DNA of 64,000 bases from Streptomyces vinaceus (GTDB lineage Bacteria > Actinomycetota > Actinomycetes > Streptomycetales > Streptomycetaceae). Numbering within the stretch: the first letter of the stretch is position 1; each line of letters begins with the position of its first letter. Under the pieces are notes generated by a model that made no database searches, was not told the origin of the DNA, and worked only from the letters and a program-made list of their open reading frames with translations. A program made the position numbers and the translations under genes. The stretch covers positions 2,551,001 through 2,615,000 of the forward strand of contig NZ_CP023692.1 of assembly GCF_008704935.1 (NCBI RefSeq), in the 5' to 3' direction. Shown here piece after piece: positions 34,777-44,051 of this stretch.

Positions 34777-35030
34777 GCCGCGACGCTACCGCTCGGTAGC
34801 GCCTCGGGCCAGACCTGTCGGGGCCGCGGCGGTGAGGTCTTCGTCGCACGGCCGCGCGTACGGACCGGTGCCGGCCGGCGGGAACCGCCCGGGGTGCCCC
34901 CGGCGTCCACATCAGAGTCTCCGGAACCCGAACGGAACCGTTCGTTGCGCGCTCAACCAAGCGCGCCACGTGCGGTCTTGTGCGAGGTGAAGGGTGAAGC
35001 GGAACGTCGGGAACAAGCCTCGTGGAGCGG
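34777..35030. other. Gap upstream of the oxidoreductase with two small inverted repeats
   Basis: No gene seen. GAACGG-AA-CCGTTC lies at 34930-34943, and a 7-bp hairpin GCGCGCT/AGCGCGC at 34947-34966. They could be operators or a processed RNA element; nothing assigns them. Confidence 0.4.
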
Positions 35031-35220
35031 TACTATTCACGCCATGCCGCCCGGCTCGCCATGAGCCTGCCACCCCGTGGCCGCACCCTCGTTGACGGAG
35101 CGTCGGCTTCCTCGGTGCGCCGAGGCGGAGCATCCCCTCCCGGCTCGGGGGCGGGGAGGGTGTGCCCCACGCAAAGAGGGGCCCGGCCGGATGTCCGTCC
35201 GGCCGGGCCCCTCTTTCGTA
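35031..35220 (+). ncRNA. Putative structured small RNA ending at the mae terminator
   Basis: A TACTAT -10-like hexamer at 35031-35036 is followed by about 180 bases with no gene beyond a six-codon frame. This stretch has successive hairpins, CCTCGG-TGCG-CCGAGG at about 35110-35126 and a CCCCTCCC/GGGAGGGG-type pairing at about 35130-35160, then a perfect 19-bp stem at 35173-35216. No -35 match was found. Promoter plus terminator spacing suggests a ~170-nt transcript; it may instead be a leader remnant. Confidence 0.35.
35173..35216. terminator. Bidirectional terminator after the malic enzyme gene
   Basis: Perfect 19-bp stem from AAAGAGGGGCCCGGCCGGA with a 6-base loop, 14 bp beyond the mae stop; the ends supply a short T run on both strands. 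Confidence 0.92.
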
Positions 35221-35230
35221 CGTCCGCCGG

Positions 35231-36433
35231 TCAGGCGAGGCGGGCCACACCTTCGGCCTTGGCCGCCGCCGCGACCGCGGCCGCGACGGCCTCGGCCACG
35301 CGCGCGTCGAACGGCGACGGGATCACGTAGTCCGCGGCGAGCTCGTCACCCACGACACCGGCGATGGCGTCGGCGGCGGCGATCTTCATGCCCTCGGTGA
35401 TCCGGCTGGCGCGGACCTTGAGGGCGCCCGCGAAGATGCCCGGGAAGGCCAGCACGTTGTTGATCTGGTTCGGGAAGTCGCTGCGGCCCGTGGCCACGAC
35501 CGCCGCGTACTTGTGCGCGACGTCCGGGTGGACCTCCGGGTTCGGGTTGGCCATGGCGAAGACGAAGGCGTCCTTCGCCATCGAGGCCACCGCCTCCTCC
35601 GGCACGGTGCCGCCGGAGACGCCGATGAACACGTCGGCGCCGTTCAGGGCCGCTTCCAGGGAACCGGTCTGGCCGGTCTTGTTCGTCAGGCCCGCGATCT
35701 CCGCCTTGACGTCCGTCAGGTCGGAGCGGTCCGAGGAGACGACGCCCTTGCGGTCGGTGACGCACACGTCGCCGATGCCCGCGTCCACGAGGATCTTGGC
35801 GATGGCGATGCCCGCCGCGCCCGCGCCCGAGATCACCGCGCGCAGGTCGCCGAGCGTGCGCCCGGTCAGCTTCGCGGCGTTGCGCAGGGCGGCCAGGGTC
35901 ACGATCGCCGTGCCGTGCTGGTCGTCGTGGAAGATCGGGATGTCCAGGGCTTCCTGGAGGCGCCGCTCGATCTCGAAGCAGCGGGGGGCGGAGATGTCCT
36001 CCAGGTTCACCCCGCCGAAGGACGGCGCCAGACGGATGACCGTCTCGACGATCTCGTCCGTGTCCTTGGTCGCGAGCGCGATCGGCACCGCGTCCACACC
36101 GCCGAACTGCTTGAACAGGATGGCCTTGCCCTCCATCACGGGGAGGGAGGCCTCGGGACCGATGTCACCGAGTCCGAGCACGGCCGTACCGTCGGTGACG
36201 ACGGCGACCACGTTGGACTTCCAGGTGTACTCGTTCACCAGCTCGGGCTGCTCCGCGATGGCGCTGCAGACCTTCGCCACGCCCGGCGTGTACGCGAGGG
36301 ACAGGTCGTCCTTGTTCTGGACCGGCACCGTGGCCTGGATGGCCATCTTGCCGCCCCGGTGCAGTGCGAACACCGCGTCCGGGTTGTTGTCCGTCGCGCT
36401 GTCGCTGCGAGGATTGACGATCTCCGCTGCCAC
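35231..36433 (-). CDS. mae: NAD(P)-dependent malic enzyme
   Basis: A 400-residue cytoplasmic enzyme that oxidatively decarboxylates malate to pyruvate. The malic N-terminal domain (about 20-150) has YTPGVAKVC and the catalytic-site pattern GDIGPEASLPVMEGKA; metal-ligand acidic residues lie in NLEDISAP and IPIFHDDQHGTA. The NAD-binding domain has VISGAGAAGIAIAK and ends with SGGTVPEEAV and FAMANPNPEV. It is the short bacterial form without a phosphotransacetylase domain. The GTG start has AAGGGG upstream. By gene order it corresponds to SCO5261 (memory). NADP preference is likely from that relative but cannot be read with certainty. Confidence 0.93.
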   Translation of the reverse strand: MAAEIVNPRSDSATDNNPDAVFALHRGGKMAIQATVPVQNKDDLSLAYTPGVAKVCSAIAEQPELVNEYTWKSNVVAVVTDGTAVLGLGDIGPEASLPVMEGKAILFKQFGGVDAVPIALATKDTDEIVETVIRLAPSFGGVNLEDISAPRCFEIERRLQEALDIPIFHDDQHGTAIVTLAALRNAAKLTGRTLGDLRAVISGAGAAGIAIAKILVDAGIGDVCVTDRKGVVSSDRSDLTDVKAEIAGLTNKTGQTGSLEAALNGADVFIGVSGGTVPEEAVASMAKDAFVFAMANPNPEVHPDVAHKYAAVVATGRSDFPNQINNVLAFPGIFAGALKVRASRITEGMKIAAADAIAGVVGDELAADYVIPSPFDARVAEAVAAAVAAAAKAEGVARLA

Positions 36434-36957
36434 TTTCTTGGCCCCTTAAGTCTTTGAATCGTTGAGGGTGACCACACCTGGTTAAGGGGTGGGCGGGCAC
36501 CGCGTCCGTACTCCGCATCGACGGTTGGCCCGTCTCCGCGGAGGGGAGGTTCGTACGCGCGGGCGCGCCGCACGCGCGCCCTGAGCCCCGGATGAGGGGT
36601 GTAAGGATCCGTTGTACCCGAAGAACGCTCACCCAGACGAGTCGATTCCTGCTCGACTGTAGACCTCTTGTCCGGTTTTCGGCGAAAGGTCCAAACGACT
36701 CTGTCCAATGGACGAGACGGACCGCAAATACTCCGTCAAAAAGGCCAGGTCACAGCGGTTCCTCCGGCCGCGAACCCCCCATTCCGCAGTCCTGTTGGGT
36801 ACCAGCGCCCACCCGTTATCCGATTTTGACCTGACGAACTGCCTGAATGCGTCAGTCCGAATGGCAAGATGCCGTAATCACACGAGGTCGCGACACTCGA
36901 AGGTGCGTGCTCGACCCGTTCTCGGATGCTCCCCCAGCCTGCCGGAGGAACCAGCTC
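36434..36957. other. Long divergent promoter region between mae and the amino-acid ABC operon
   Basis: No gene supported. The region is lower in GC than its flanks. It contains an inverted repeat CTGACG-N13-CGTCAG (36831-36836/36850-36855) next to TTTTGACC, a plausible regulated promoter about 110 bp upstream of the substrate-binding protein gene. Confidence 0.5.
36831..36855 (+). promoter_or_regulatory. Inverted repeat upstream of the amino-acid ABC operon
   Basis: Perfect 6-bp arms CTGACG/CGTCAG separated by 13 bases, directly after a TTTTGAC element. Candidate regulator site for the ABC operon; factor unknown. Confidence 0.4.
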
Positions 36958-37917
36958 ATGACCGCAAGCACCACCCGTCGTACGACCGCCGCCCGGTCCC
37001 GGATCGCCGCGGTCGGCGCGATCGCGGTCGCCGGCGCCCTGATCCTCACCGGTTGCGGCGACCAGACGGAGAAGGGTTCCTCGTCGACCCCCTCCGGCGG
37101 CACCTCGAAGGACAGCAGCGCCCCGCTCTTCTCGGCCCTGCCGAAGAAGATCCAGGACGCCGGTGTCATCAAGATCGGCACGGACTCCGCCTACGCCCCG
37201 ATGGAGTTCGTCGAGGGCGGCAAGATCGTCGGCGTCGACCCCGACATCGCCGAGGCGCTCGGCAAGCAGCTCGGCGTGAAGATGCAGTTCACCGCGGGCA
37301 CCTTCGACGGCCTGATCACCTCGGTCTACACCGGCCGCGAGGACGCGATCATGTCGTCGATCACCGACAACAAGAAGCGCCAGGAGGGCCTGGACGACAA
37401 GGGCCAGAAGATCGGCAAGGGGATCGACTTCGTCGACTACTTCTCCTCCGGCCTCTCGCTCCTCGTCAAGAAGGGCAACCCCGAGGGCATCAAGTCGATG
37501 GACGACCTCTGCGGCAAGACCGTGGCCGTCCAGCGCGGCACGATCTACGAGGACACCTTCAAGGCGCAGGCCGAGAAGTGCGGTGACAAGAAGCTCACCA
37601 TCCAGGCCTTCGACACCGACGCCGAGGCGCAGACCCGCGTCAAGGCCGGCGGCGCCGTGGCCGACCTGAACGACTACCCGGTCGCCGCCTACACGGTGAA
37701 GACCTCCGGCGGCGGCAACGACTTCGAGGTCGCCGGCCAGCAGAGCGATGTCGGCCTCTTCGGCATCGGCGTCAGCAAGGAGAACACCCAGCTCCGCGAC
37801 GCCCTCAAGCAGGCCCTCGACGCCATCATCAAGGACGGCTCCTACGCCAAGGTCCTGGAGAAGTGGAACGTGCAGGACAGCGCCGTCAAGTCCGCGACGG
37901 TCAACGCAGGTCAGTAA
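36958..37917 (+). CDS. Polar amino-acid ABC transporter substrate-binding lipoprotein
   Basis: A 319-residue lipoprotein. The signal peptide ends in lipobox LTGC (Cys at about 31), and a Ser/Thr linker to about 55 follows. The SBP_bac_3 fold is recognised by IKIGTDSAYAPMEFVEGG, VGVDPDIAEALGKQLG and SGLSLLVKKGNPEGIKSMDDLCGKTVAVQ. The DS-AY-PMEF and downstream R/D ligand pattern suits glutamate/glutamine-type ligands; specificity is not proven. The ATG at 36958 follows GGAGGA. It forms an operon with the permease (46 bp) and ATPase genes, closed by a strong terminator. Confidence 0.93.
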   Translation: MTASTTRRTTAARSRIAAVGAIAVAGALILTGCGDQTEKGSSSTPSGGTSKDSSAPLFSALPKKIQDAGVIKIGTDSAYAPMEFVEGGKIVGVDPDIAEALGKQLGVKMQFTAGTFDGLITSVYTGREDAIMSSITDNKKRQEGLDDKGQKIGKGIDFVDYFSSGLSLLVKKGNPEGIKSMDDLCGKTVAVQRGTIYEDTFKAQAEKCGDKKLTIQAFDTDAEAQTRVKAGGAVADLNDYPVAAYTVKTSGGGNDFEVAGQQSDVGLFGIGVSKENTQLRDALKQALDAIIKDGSYAKVLEKWNVQDSAVKSATVNAGQ

Positions 37918-37963
37918 GTCCGGCGAAGTCCCTCGCCCCACGCTCCACTGAAGGGCAGTCATT

Positions 37964-38910
37964 GTGACTGACAAGATCGAAAAGGGTCCGGCCGAGAACC
38001 CGCCGGCCGGACCCGGCGCCTCGGGCCTCCCGTACGAGGCCATCAAGGCCATTCCGGTGCGGCACTACGGCCGCTGGGTCAGCGGCGTCGTGGTCGTCGC
38101 GCTGCTCGCCTGGCTCGTCTACGCGTTCGCCAACGGCAACGTCATCTGGGCGACGGTCGGCGACAAGCTGTTCGACCCGGCCGTGCTGAGCGGTCTCGGC
38201 AACACCGTGATCATCAGCGTCTCGGCCATGGCGCTGGGCCTCGTGCTCGGCATCATCTTCGCGGTGATGCGGCTCTCGAAGAACCCGGTGACGGGCGCCG
38301 TCTCCTGGCTCTACATCTGGTTCTTCCGCGGTACCCCGGTGTACGTGCAGCTGCTGGTGTGGTTCAACCTGTCGCTGATCTTCCAGTACATCAACCTGGG
38401 TCCGATCTACAAGAACGAGACCGTCGACGTCATGACCCCGTTCATGGTCGCCCTCCTGGGCCTCGGCCTGAACGAGGGCGCGTACATGGCGGAGATCGTC
38501 CGGGCCGGCATCCAGTCGGTCGACGAGGGCCAGACCGAGGCCGCCCACGCGCTCGGCATGCCGCAGACGAAGACCATGCGCCGCATCGTGCTGCCGCAGG
38601 CGATGCGCGTGATCATCCCGCCGACCGGCAACGAGTTCATCAACATGCTGAAGACCTCCTCCCTGGTCTCGGCGGTGCAGTACACCGAACTCCTGCGGGC
38701 CTCGTCGAACATCGGCAACACGGCCGGTGCCATCATGGAGATGCTGTTCGTGGCCTCCTTCTGGTACCTGGCCCTGACCAGTGTGTTCAGCGTCGGCCAG
38801 TACTACCTGGAGCGCCGCTTCGCCCGTGGTTCCACGCGGAACCTGCCGCCGACGCCGTTCCAGCGCCTGAAGGCCAACCTGAACATGTTCCGCCGTACGG
38901 AGGTCGCGCG

Positions 38911-38914
<4 letters not shown>
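37964..38914 (+). CDS. Polar amino-acid ABC transporter permease
   Basis: A 316-residue inner-membrane protein of the HisMQ/GlnP type, forming the channel of the importer. A cytoplasmic tail of about 40 residues precedes about five or six membrane helices. The EAA coupling loop is [24 protein letters not shown] at about 195-218 in slightly longer form than I can quote, and [13 protein letters not shown] is family-typical. The N-terminal helix at about 45-65 is an extra relative to minimal family members. GTG start at 37964 with GAAGGGCAG upstream. Its stop overlaps the ATPase start (ATGA). With one permease gene only, a homodimeric channel is expected. Confidence 0.92.
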
Positions 38915-39678
<764 letters not shown>

Positions 39679-39700
39679 CCCGGCGGGTGCGCTGAACGCA

Positions 39701-39739
39701 CGAGAGGGGCGGTACGGGATTCCCGTACCGCCCCTCTCG
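39701..39739. terminator. Terminator between the ABC operon and the convergent methyltransferase
   Basis: Perfect 19-bp stem CGAGAGGGGCGGTACGGGA with its complement and almost no loop. It serves the plus-strand operon and may also serve the minus-strand gene ending at 39784. Confidence 0.9.
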
Positions 39740-39783
39740 CGCGTCCGTGCGGGGCGGAAAGTTCTCACTTTCCTACAAGGGCC

Positions 39784-40539
39784 CTACTTCAGGCCCAGGA
39801 CCAGCGCGTCGGAGGGCGAGCGCCAGACCGTGCGGGCCTCCGCGAAGCCCGCCTCGCGCAGGGTCCGCACGTGCCAGGCGTCGTCCGGGGTGTCCCCGTC
39901 GGCGTGCTCGCCGTAGATCTCGTACCGGCGCTTCGTCGGCTCGGCGAGCACCGGGTCGGCGGCCGCGAGGGCCCACCAGTCGGCCCAGTCCAGCGCGCCG
40001 GCCGCGCGGGCCCGGTCCATCCCGGCGTGCCGGTGGGCGCGCTCGGCGGCGTTGATGCGCGGGGTCGCCGGATCGGGCATGTGGTCGGCGTTCATGAAGA
40101 CCCCGCCCTCGCGCAGCAGCGGGGCGAGCTGCCCGTACAGGACGGCGAGCTGCGGGGAGTGCAGCCAGTGCAGGGCGGTGGCGGTGAGGACCGCGTCGTA
40201 CGTGTCGTACGGGAGCGCCGAGGTCCAGTCGGGGTCCTTGAGGTCGGCCGTGACGAACGTGACGCGGCCGTCGCCGTCGAAGTGGCCCCGGGCGATGGTC
40301 AACAGCGCCGGGTCGAGATCGACGCCCGTACTGGTGGATTCCGGGAACCGGCGCAAGACGCGGTCCGTAATACTTCCCGTACCGCACGCCAGATCCAGTA
40401 CCCGGGGGGTGGGTCCCACCAGTGCCTCGACCATGTCCAGCATCACCCGGAACCGCTCCTCGCGGTCGGGCATGTACCACTCCTGCTGCCGGTCCCAGCT
40501 CTCCTGCCAGGCCTGCCAGTCGGTCGTGGTCTCCGCCAT
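39784..40539 (-). CDS. Class I SAM-dependent methyltransferase
   Basis: A 251-residue Rossmann-fold methyltransferase. SAM motif I is VLDLACGTGSITD at about 47-59, the acidic loop is GVDLDPALL, motif II/III lies in DAVLTATALHWLHSPQ and motif post-III in LLREGGVFMNADH. No substrate-specific motif is recognised; the fold group includes trans-aconitate- and ubiquinone-type enzymes. ATG with GGAGGG upstream. It stands alone, divergent from the CGNR gene and convergent with the ABC operon. Confidence 0.88.
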   Translation of the reverse strand: MAETTTDWQAWQESWDRQQEWYMPDREERFRVMLDMVEALVGPTPRVLDLACGTGSITDRVLRRFPESTSTGVDLDPALLTIARGHFDGDGRVTFVTADLKDPDWTSALPYDTYDAVLTATALHWLHSPQLAVLYGQLAPLLREGGVFMNADHMPDPATPRINAAERAHRHAGMDRARAAGALDWADWWALAAADPVLAEPTKRRYEIYGEHADGDTPDDAWHVRTLREAGFAEARTVWRSPSDALVLGLK

Positions 40540-40621
40540 CGTCCACCCTCCAGTCGTAATACCCTCGAATAAGTCTCGGCCGTTACTTCGAGACCCTAAA
40601 CCGCAGCCGTAAGGACTACAA

Positions 40622-41251
40622 GTGGAACTGGCCCATTACTCGGACTATGCCGTGCGCTTGGTCAACACCGAGGAGCCGGCCCGCAACAAGGACTCGCTGA
40701 CCTCGGTGGACGCCGTCCGGGCGCTGTTCGGTGCCAGCGCGCAGATGGCCCGCCGCGTCACCGAGACCGACGTCACCCGCTTCCGCAACGTCCGCGGCCG
40801 GCTGCGCTCCGTCTTCGAGGCGGCCGACGGCGGCGACCACGTCCTCGCCGTCGACCTGCTGAACTCCCTGCTCATGGAGTTCCCGGTCAGCCCGCAGGTC
40901 TCCGGCCACGAGTACCTCGACGACGAGGGCCGCCCCGACTGGCACATCCACCTCGCCGACCACCCCTCGAACGCCTCCGCCGGCTACGCCGCGCTCGCGT
41001 CCTTCGGGCTGGCCTTCCACCTCACCGAGCACGGCCCCGACCGCCTCGGCCTGTGCCAGGCCGCGCCCTGCCGCAACGCCTACCTCGACACCTCCACCAA
41101 CCGCTCCCGGCGCTACTGCTCCGACCGCTGCGCCACCCGGGCCAACGTGGCCGCCTACCGCGCCCGCAAACGGCTGGAGGCCGAGGCGTCCGGCCACAGC
41201 GGCCGCAGCGCCGACACCGCCCAGGACAGCCGCGCCCTCAGCGAACTCTGA
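40622..41251 (+). CDS. ABATE/CGNR-type zinc-finger transcription factor
   Basis: A 209-residue protein. The N-terminal all-alpha ABATE-like domain (about 5-130) has LVNTEEPARNKDSL and RFRNVRGRLRSVFEA. A C-terminal zinc finger (about 140-180) has C-x4-C then C-x3-C (LCQAAPC ... YCSDRCATRANVAAYRAR), where CGNR is replaced by CATR. Such proteins are thought to be stress-responsive transcription regulators. GTG start at 40622 with AAGGA upstream. Its last 97 bases overlap the 3' end of the oppositely oriented sodX gene, an unusually long convergent overlap. Regulatory target unknown. Confidence 0.88.
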   Translation: MELAHYSDYAVRLVNTEEPARNKDSLTSVDAVRALFGASAQMARRVTETDVTRFRNVRGRLRSVFEAADGGDHVLAVDLLNSLLMEFPVSPQVSGHEYLDDEGRPDWHIHLADHPSNASAGYAALASFGLAFHLTEHGPDRLGLCQAAPCRNAYLDTSTNRSRRYCSDRCATRANVAAYRARKRLEAEASGHSGRSADTAQDSRALSEL

Positions 41252-41574
41252 TCCGCCGCGCGCGGCCTGAAGCGCAGCACCGCCGTCGCCAGCACCAGCT
41301 CCTCGGGGACCGTCCCGTAGTCGGTGCTGTCGCCGGTCTCGTTGTACGGGTTGTCCCCGAGCACCCACCAGCCGCCCGGCCGCCGCTCCACCGCCCGCTT
41401 GACGACCAGCAGGTCCTGCTGGAACGGGTGCCGCAGCACCACCACGTCACCCGGACGCACGACCGCCCCGTACCGGACCACCAGCCGGTCCCCGTGCAGC
41501 AGCGTCGGCACCATCGAGGGCCCCGCCACCTCCAGTACCTCGAACGCCGTCCGCGCGTGCCTTCTCTGCGCCAT
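41155..41574 (-). CDS. sodX: Nickel superoxide dismutase maturation protease (S26 signal-peptidase type)
   Basis: A 139-residue S26 protease that removes the N-terminal propeptide of Ni-SOD. The catalytic Ser is in VAGPSMVPTL and the catalytic Lys in LLVVKRAVE, with the family box GDNPYNETGDSTDYG. It lacks an obvious membrane anchor, in keeping with cytoplasmic cleavage. ATG at 41572-41574 (MAQRRHART) is preferred over an upstream Arg-rich extension. It is divergent from sodN, the usual arrangement. The last ~32 codons overlap the CGNR gene in antisense; the C-terminal RARLSWAVSALRPLWPDA tail may be an extension beyond the enzyme core. Confidence 0.9.
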   Translation of the reverse strand: MAQRRHARTAFEVLEVAGPSMVPTLLHGDRLVVRYGAVVRPGDVVVLRHPFQQDLLVVKRAVERRPGGWWVLGDNPYNETGDSTDYGTVPEELVLATAVLRFRPRAADQSSLRARLSWAVSALRPLWPDASASSRLRAR

Positions 41575-41757
41575 GCCCGACCTCCTCGCCCGCTCTCGCC
41601 TCACTGCGCATGCTGCCGCAGCCTCCCGTACATTCGCTCACCGGTCCGGACGCCACCCTGGACTTTTGTCCTAAGCCCACGGGGCCGCTCGCGAAATCCC
41701 CTTTCCCACGGAGTAATCTCCCCTCTTGAGAAGACGATCACGAGGAGGACAAACTCC

Positions 41758-42153
41758 ATGCTTTCCCGCCTCTTCGCCCCCAAGGCGAAGGTCTCCGCCC
41801 ACTGCGATCTTCCGTGCGGCGTGTACGACCCTGCCCAGGCCCGCATCGAGGCCGAGTCCGTCAAGGCCGTCCAGGAGAAGTACCAGGCCAACGAGGACGC
41901 CGACTTCCGCGCGCGCGCCATCACCATCAAGGAGCAGCGCGCCGAGCTCGCCAAGCACCACGTCTCGGTGCTGTGGAGCGACTACTTCAAGCCCCCGCAC
42001 TTCGAGAAGTACCCGCAGCTGCACACGCTGGTCAACGACACCCTGAAGGCCCTCTCGGCCGCCAAGGCGTCCAACGACCCGGCGACCGGCCAGAAGGCGC
42101 TCGAACTCATCGCCGAGATCGACCGCATCTTCTGGGAGACCAAGGCCGCCTAG
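41758..42153 (+). CDS. sodN: Nickel-containing superoxide dismutase
   Basis: A 131-residue precursor. Residues 1-14 (MLSRLFAPKAKVSA) are a propeptide; cleavage before His15 exposes HCDLPCGVYD, the nickel hook that coordinates Ni through the His N-terminus and Cys2/Cys6 of the mature protein. The mature 117-residue four-helix protein forms a cytoplasmic hexamer (family knowledge). ATG at 41758 with GAGGAGG upstream. Expression in S. coelicolor is nickel-dependent and its 3' UTR yields a small RNA, s-SodF; the terminator hairpin here follows the stop by about 10 bp. No clear Nur box was found, only GGAC-TTTT-GTCC at 41660-41671. Confidence 0.97.
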   Translation: MLSRLFAPKAKVSAHCDLPCGVYDPAQARIEAESVKAVQEKYQANEDADFRARAITIKEQRAELAKHHVSVLWSDYFKPPHFEKYPQLHTLVNDTLKALSAAKASNDPATGQKALELIAEIDRIFWETKAA

Positions 42154-42162
42154 TCCGGCTCA

Positions 42163-42203
42163 CGAGCGGGGGCCCGGCCGGCAGTCGGCCGGGCCCCCGT
42201 TCG
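42163..42203 (+). terminator. Terminator of sodN (possible 3'-UTR sRNA end)
   Basis: Stem of 17-18 bp built on CGGGGGCCCGGCCG with loop GCAGT; one G-T wobble in the basal pairs. In S. coelicolor the sodN 3' end is processed to s-SodF; whether that holds here needs the sodF sequence, which is outside the window. Confidence 0.9.
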
Positions 42204-42239
42204 GCTGTCCGGACCCCGTCCGGGCGCCGGGAAGGGCCC

Positions 42240-43172
42240 TCACACGGCCAGGAGCGGGCTTTCGTGGTGGTGGAGCCAGGCGCGGTACGGCGGGGTGCGC
42301 AGGGCGGCTTCGCGGTAGGCGGCGCGCAGGTCCTCGAAGACCTCGGCGTGCGCGCCCGGGCGCGAGGCCAGCAGCAGCCGGACCGCCAGGGGGTCGCCGG
42401 ACAGCGGGCGGATCGCCATGTCGTCGCGCGGCCCCGACGTCGGCTGGCAGGGGGCCACCGCCTCGCCGGAGACGATCAGCGAGGTCGCGGTGTGGTAGTC
42501 GGCGTGCAGGACGGGCGGGTCCAGCCCGGCCCCGGCGAACACCCGGCGCAGGCCGTCCCATTCGCCGTCCACGGAGGGGTCGACCGTCCACCGGTCGGCC
42601 GCCAGGTCCTGTAACTCGACCACCGGCCGGCGCGCCGCCGGATGGTCGCGCGACATCGACACGAACTGCGGCTCCCGCTCCATCAGGACCCGCAGCTCCA
42701 GCCCGGCCGGCACCCGCAGCGGACTGCCCTCCACCTCGTGGACGAACGCCACGTCCAGCTGCCCCGACGCCACCATCCGCAGCAGGGCGTTGGCGGAGAC
42801 GTCCACCACCAGCGAGGTCTCGGTGTCCGGCATCCGGCAGTGGATCCGGCGCAGCCACCCCGGTATCGCCCGGCTGGCCGTGGAGCCGATGCTCAGCCGC
42901 GGCCCGCGCGCCAGGGCCCTTGCCTCGGCGACGAGCGCGGCCATCTCGGCCAGCAGCGGCCGCGCCCGGCCGAGCACGCTGCGGCCGAACGGGGTGGGTC
43001 GGCAGCCGGTGCGCTCACGCAGGAACAACTCGCCGTCCAGGGCGCGTTCGATGCGGCGCAGCTGGGTCGTCAGGGAGGGCTGGCTCACGCCGAGCTGCCG
43101 CGCGGCCTTGTGCAGACTGCCGGCGTCGGCAATGGCGCACAGTGCGCGCAGGTGCCTCACCTCGAGCTCCAT
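42240..43172 (-). CDS. LysR-family regulator divergent from snapalysin (SnpR-like)
   Basis: A 310-residue LysR-type protein. The N-terminal winged helix MELEVRHLRALCAIADAGSL ... QLGVSQPSLTTQLRRIE is followed by a helical linker and a periplasmic-binding-like effector domain with RLSIGSTASRAIPG. ATG at 43172. Divergent from the small neutral protease gene, the classical Streptomyces arrangement in which the regulator activates the protease. A perfect 7-bp-arm inverted repeat with an ATAG...CTAT core lies in the gap. A longer upstream reading is rejected because it is Gly/Arg-rich and has no LysR start pattern. Confidence 0.92.
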   Translation of the reverse strand: MELEVRHLRALCAIADAGSLHKAARQLGVSQPSLTTQLRRIERALDGELFLRERTGCRPTPFGRSVLGRARPLLAEMAALVAEARALARGPRLSIGSTASRAIPGWLRRIHCRMPDTETSLVVDVSANALLRMVASGQLDVAFVHEVEGSPLRVPAGLELRVLMEREPQFVSMSRDHPAARRPVVELQDLAADRWTVDPSVDGEWDGLRRVFAGAGLDPPVLHADYHTATSLIVSGEAVAPCQPTSGPRDDMAIRPLSGDPLAVRLLLASRPGAHAEVFEDLRAAYREAALRTPPYRAWLHHHESPLLAV

Positions 43173-43267
43173 GACCCGAGGGTAGGCCGGTCCCAGCGGA
43201 CCGCACCAGCCACTGATACCCCATCGAATCCCGCCATTCTCATGGAAGTTGACCTTCCGAAATCTTC

Positions 43268-43288
43268 CCGATAGGGCGGCGCTATCGG
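43268..43288. promoter_or_regulatory. Candidate LysR-type operator between the regulator and snpA
   Basis: CCGATAG-N7-CTATCGG: perfect 7-bp arms, 92 bp before the protease start. Fits a LysR activator site (T-N11-A-like interior); binding is inferred. Confidence 0.65.
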
Positions 43289-43379
43289 TGGCTGACATCA
43301 TCCGCCGCCCGCTCCCGCTCCCGCAGACTCCGGTACCGAACGACCCACCCCCCGCACCGGATGAGTAGGAGCCCCCCAC

Positions 43380-44051
43380 ATGCGCCACTCCCGTACGTCC
43401 AGAAGGGCCGTCCTGGCCGCCACCATCGGCCTCGGCTTCGCCGCCGCGCTCGGCGCCGTCCCCACCGCCAGCGCCGCCCCCGCCCCCGCCCCCGCCGGCA
43501 ACTCCGCGAGCTACGCGGCGTACGAGCGCTCGCAGGAGAACCAGGACGCGAACCGCGCCTTCTTCGAGGCCGTGCAGCGCTCGGTCGCCGAGCAGCGCGC
43601 CGCGAACCCGGGCGTCCTCGCGGTGACCGTCACGTACAACACGCGCAACGCGCCCAGCTTCCGCAGCCAGATAGCCAGCTCCACCCAGATATGGAACAGC
43701 TCGGTCTCGAACGTGAAGCTCCAGGAGGTCTCCTCCGGCGGGAACTTCTCGTACTACGAGGGCAACGACTCGCGCGGTTCGTACGCGAGCACGGACGGCC
43801 ACGGCCGGGGCTACATCTTCCTCGACTACCGGCAGAACCAGCAGTACAACTCCACCCGGGTGACCGCGCACGAGACCGGACACGTGCTCGGCCTGCCGGA
43901 CCACTACTCGGGCCCCTGCTCCGAGCTGATGTCGGGCGGCGGCCCCGGCACCTCCTGCCAGAACCCCTACCCGAACAGCACGGAGCGCTCGCGCGTGAAC
44001 CAGCTCTGGGCCAACGGGCTGGTCGCGTCGGGCCTGGGGACGAAGGGCTAG
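43380..44051 (+). CDS. snpA: Snapalysin (small neutral metalloprotease), secreted
   Basis: A 223-residue precursor. A Sec/Tat-like signal peptide with RR at about 8-9 leads to AxA cleavage near 32; a short propeptide follows, and the mature enzyme begins near [10 protein letters not shown]. The metzincin-type zinc site is [11 protein letters not shown] (164-174): two His and, as in snapalysin, Asp174 as third ligand. Four cysteines include SGPCSE and GTSCQN. It degrades extracellular protein, including milk casein, and is one of the smallest known metalloproteases (family knowledge). ATG at 43380, with AGGAG upstream. Activation by the adjacent LysR protein is likely. Its stop directly abuts the convergent zinc-ribbon gene. 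Confidence 0.95.
   Translation: MRHSRTSRRAVLAATIGLGFAAALGAVPTASAAPAPAPAGNSASYAAYERSQENQDANRAFFEAVQRSVAEQRAANPGVLAVTVTYNTRNAPSFRSQIASSTQIWNSSVSNVKLQEVSSGGNFSYYEGNDSRGSYASTDGHGRGYIFLDYRQNQQYNSTRVTAHETGHVLGLPDHYSGPCSELMSGGGPGTSCQNPYPNSTERSRVNQLWANGLVASGLGTKG

Noticed and set aside
41640..41757. A Nur box before sodN
   Set aside because: Only GGAC-TTTT-GTCC is visible, which does not match a nickel-regulator consensus well enough to call.
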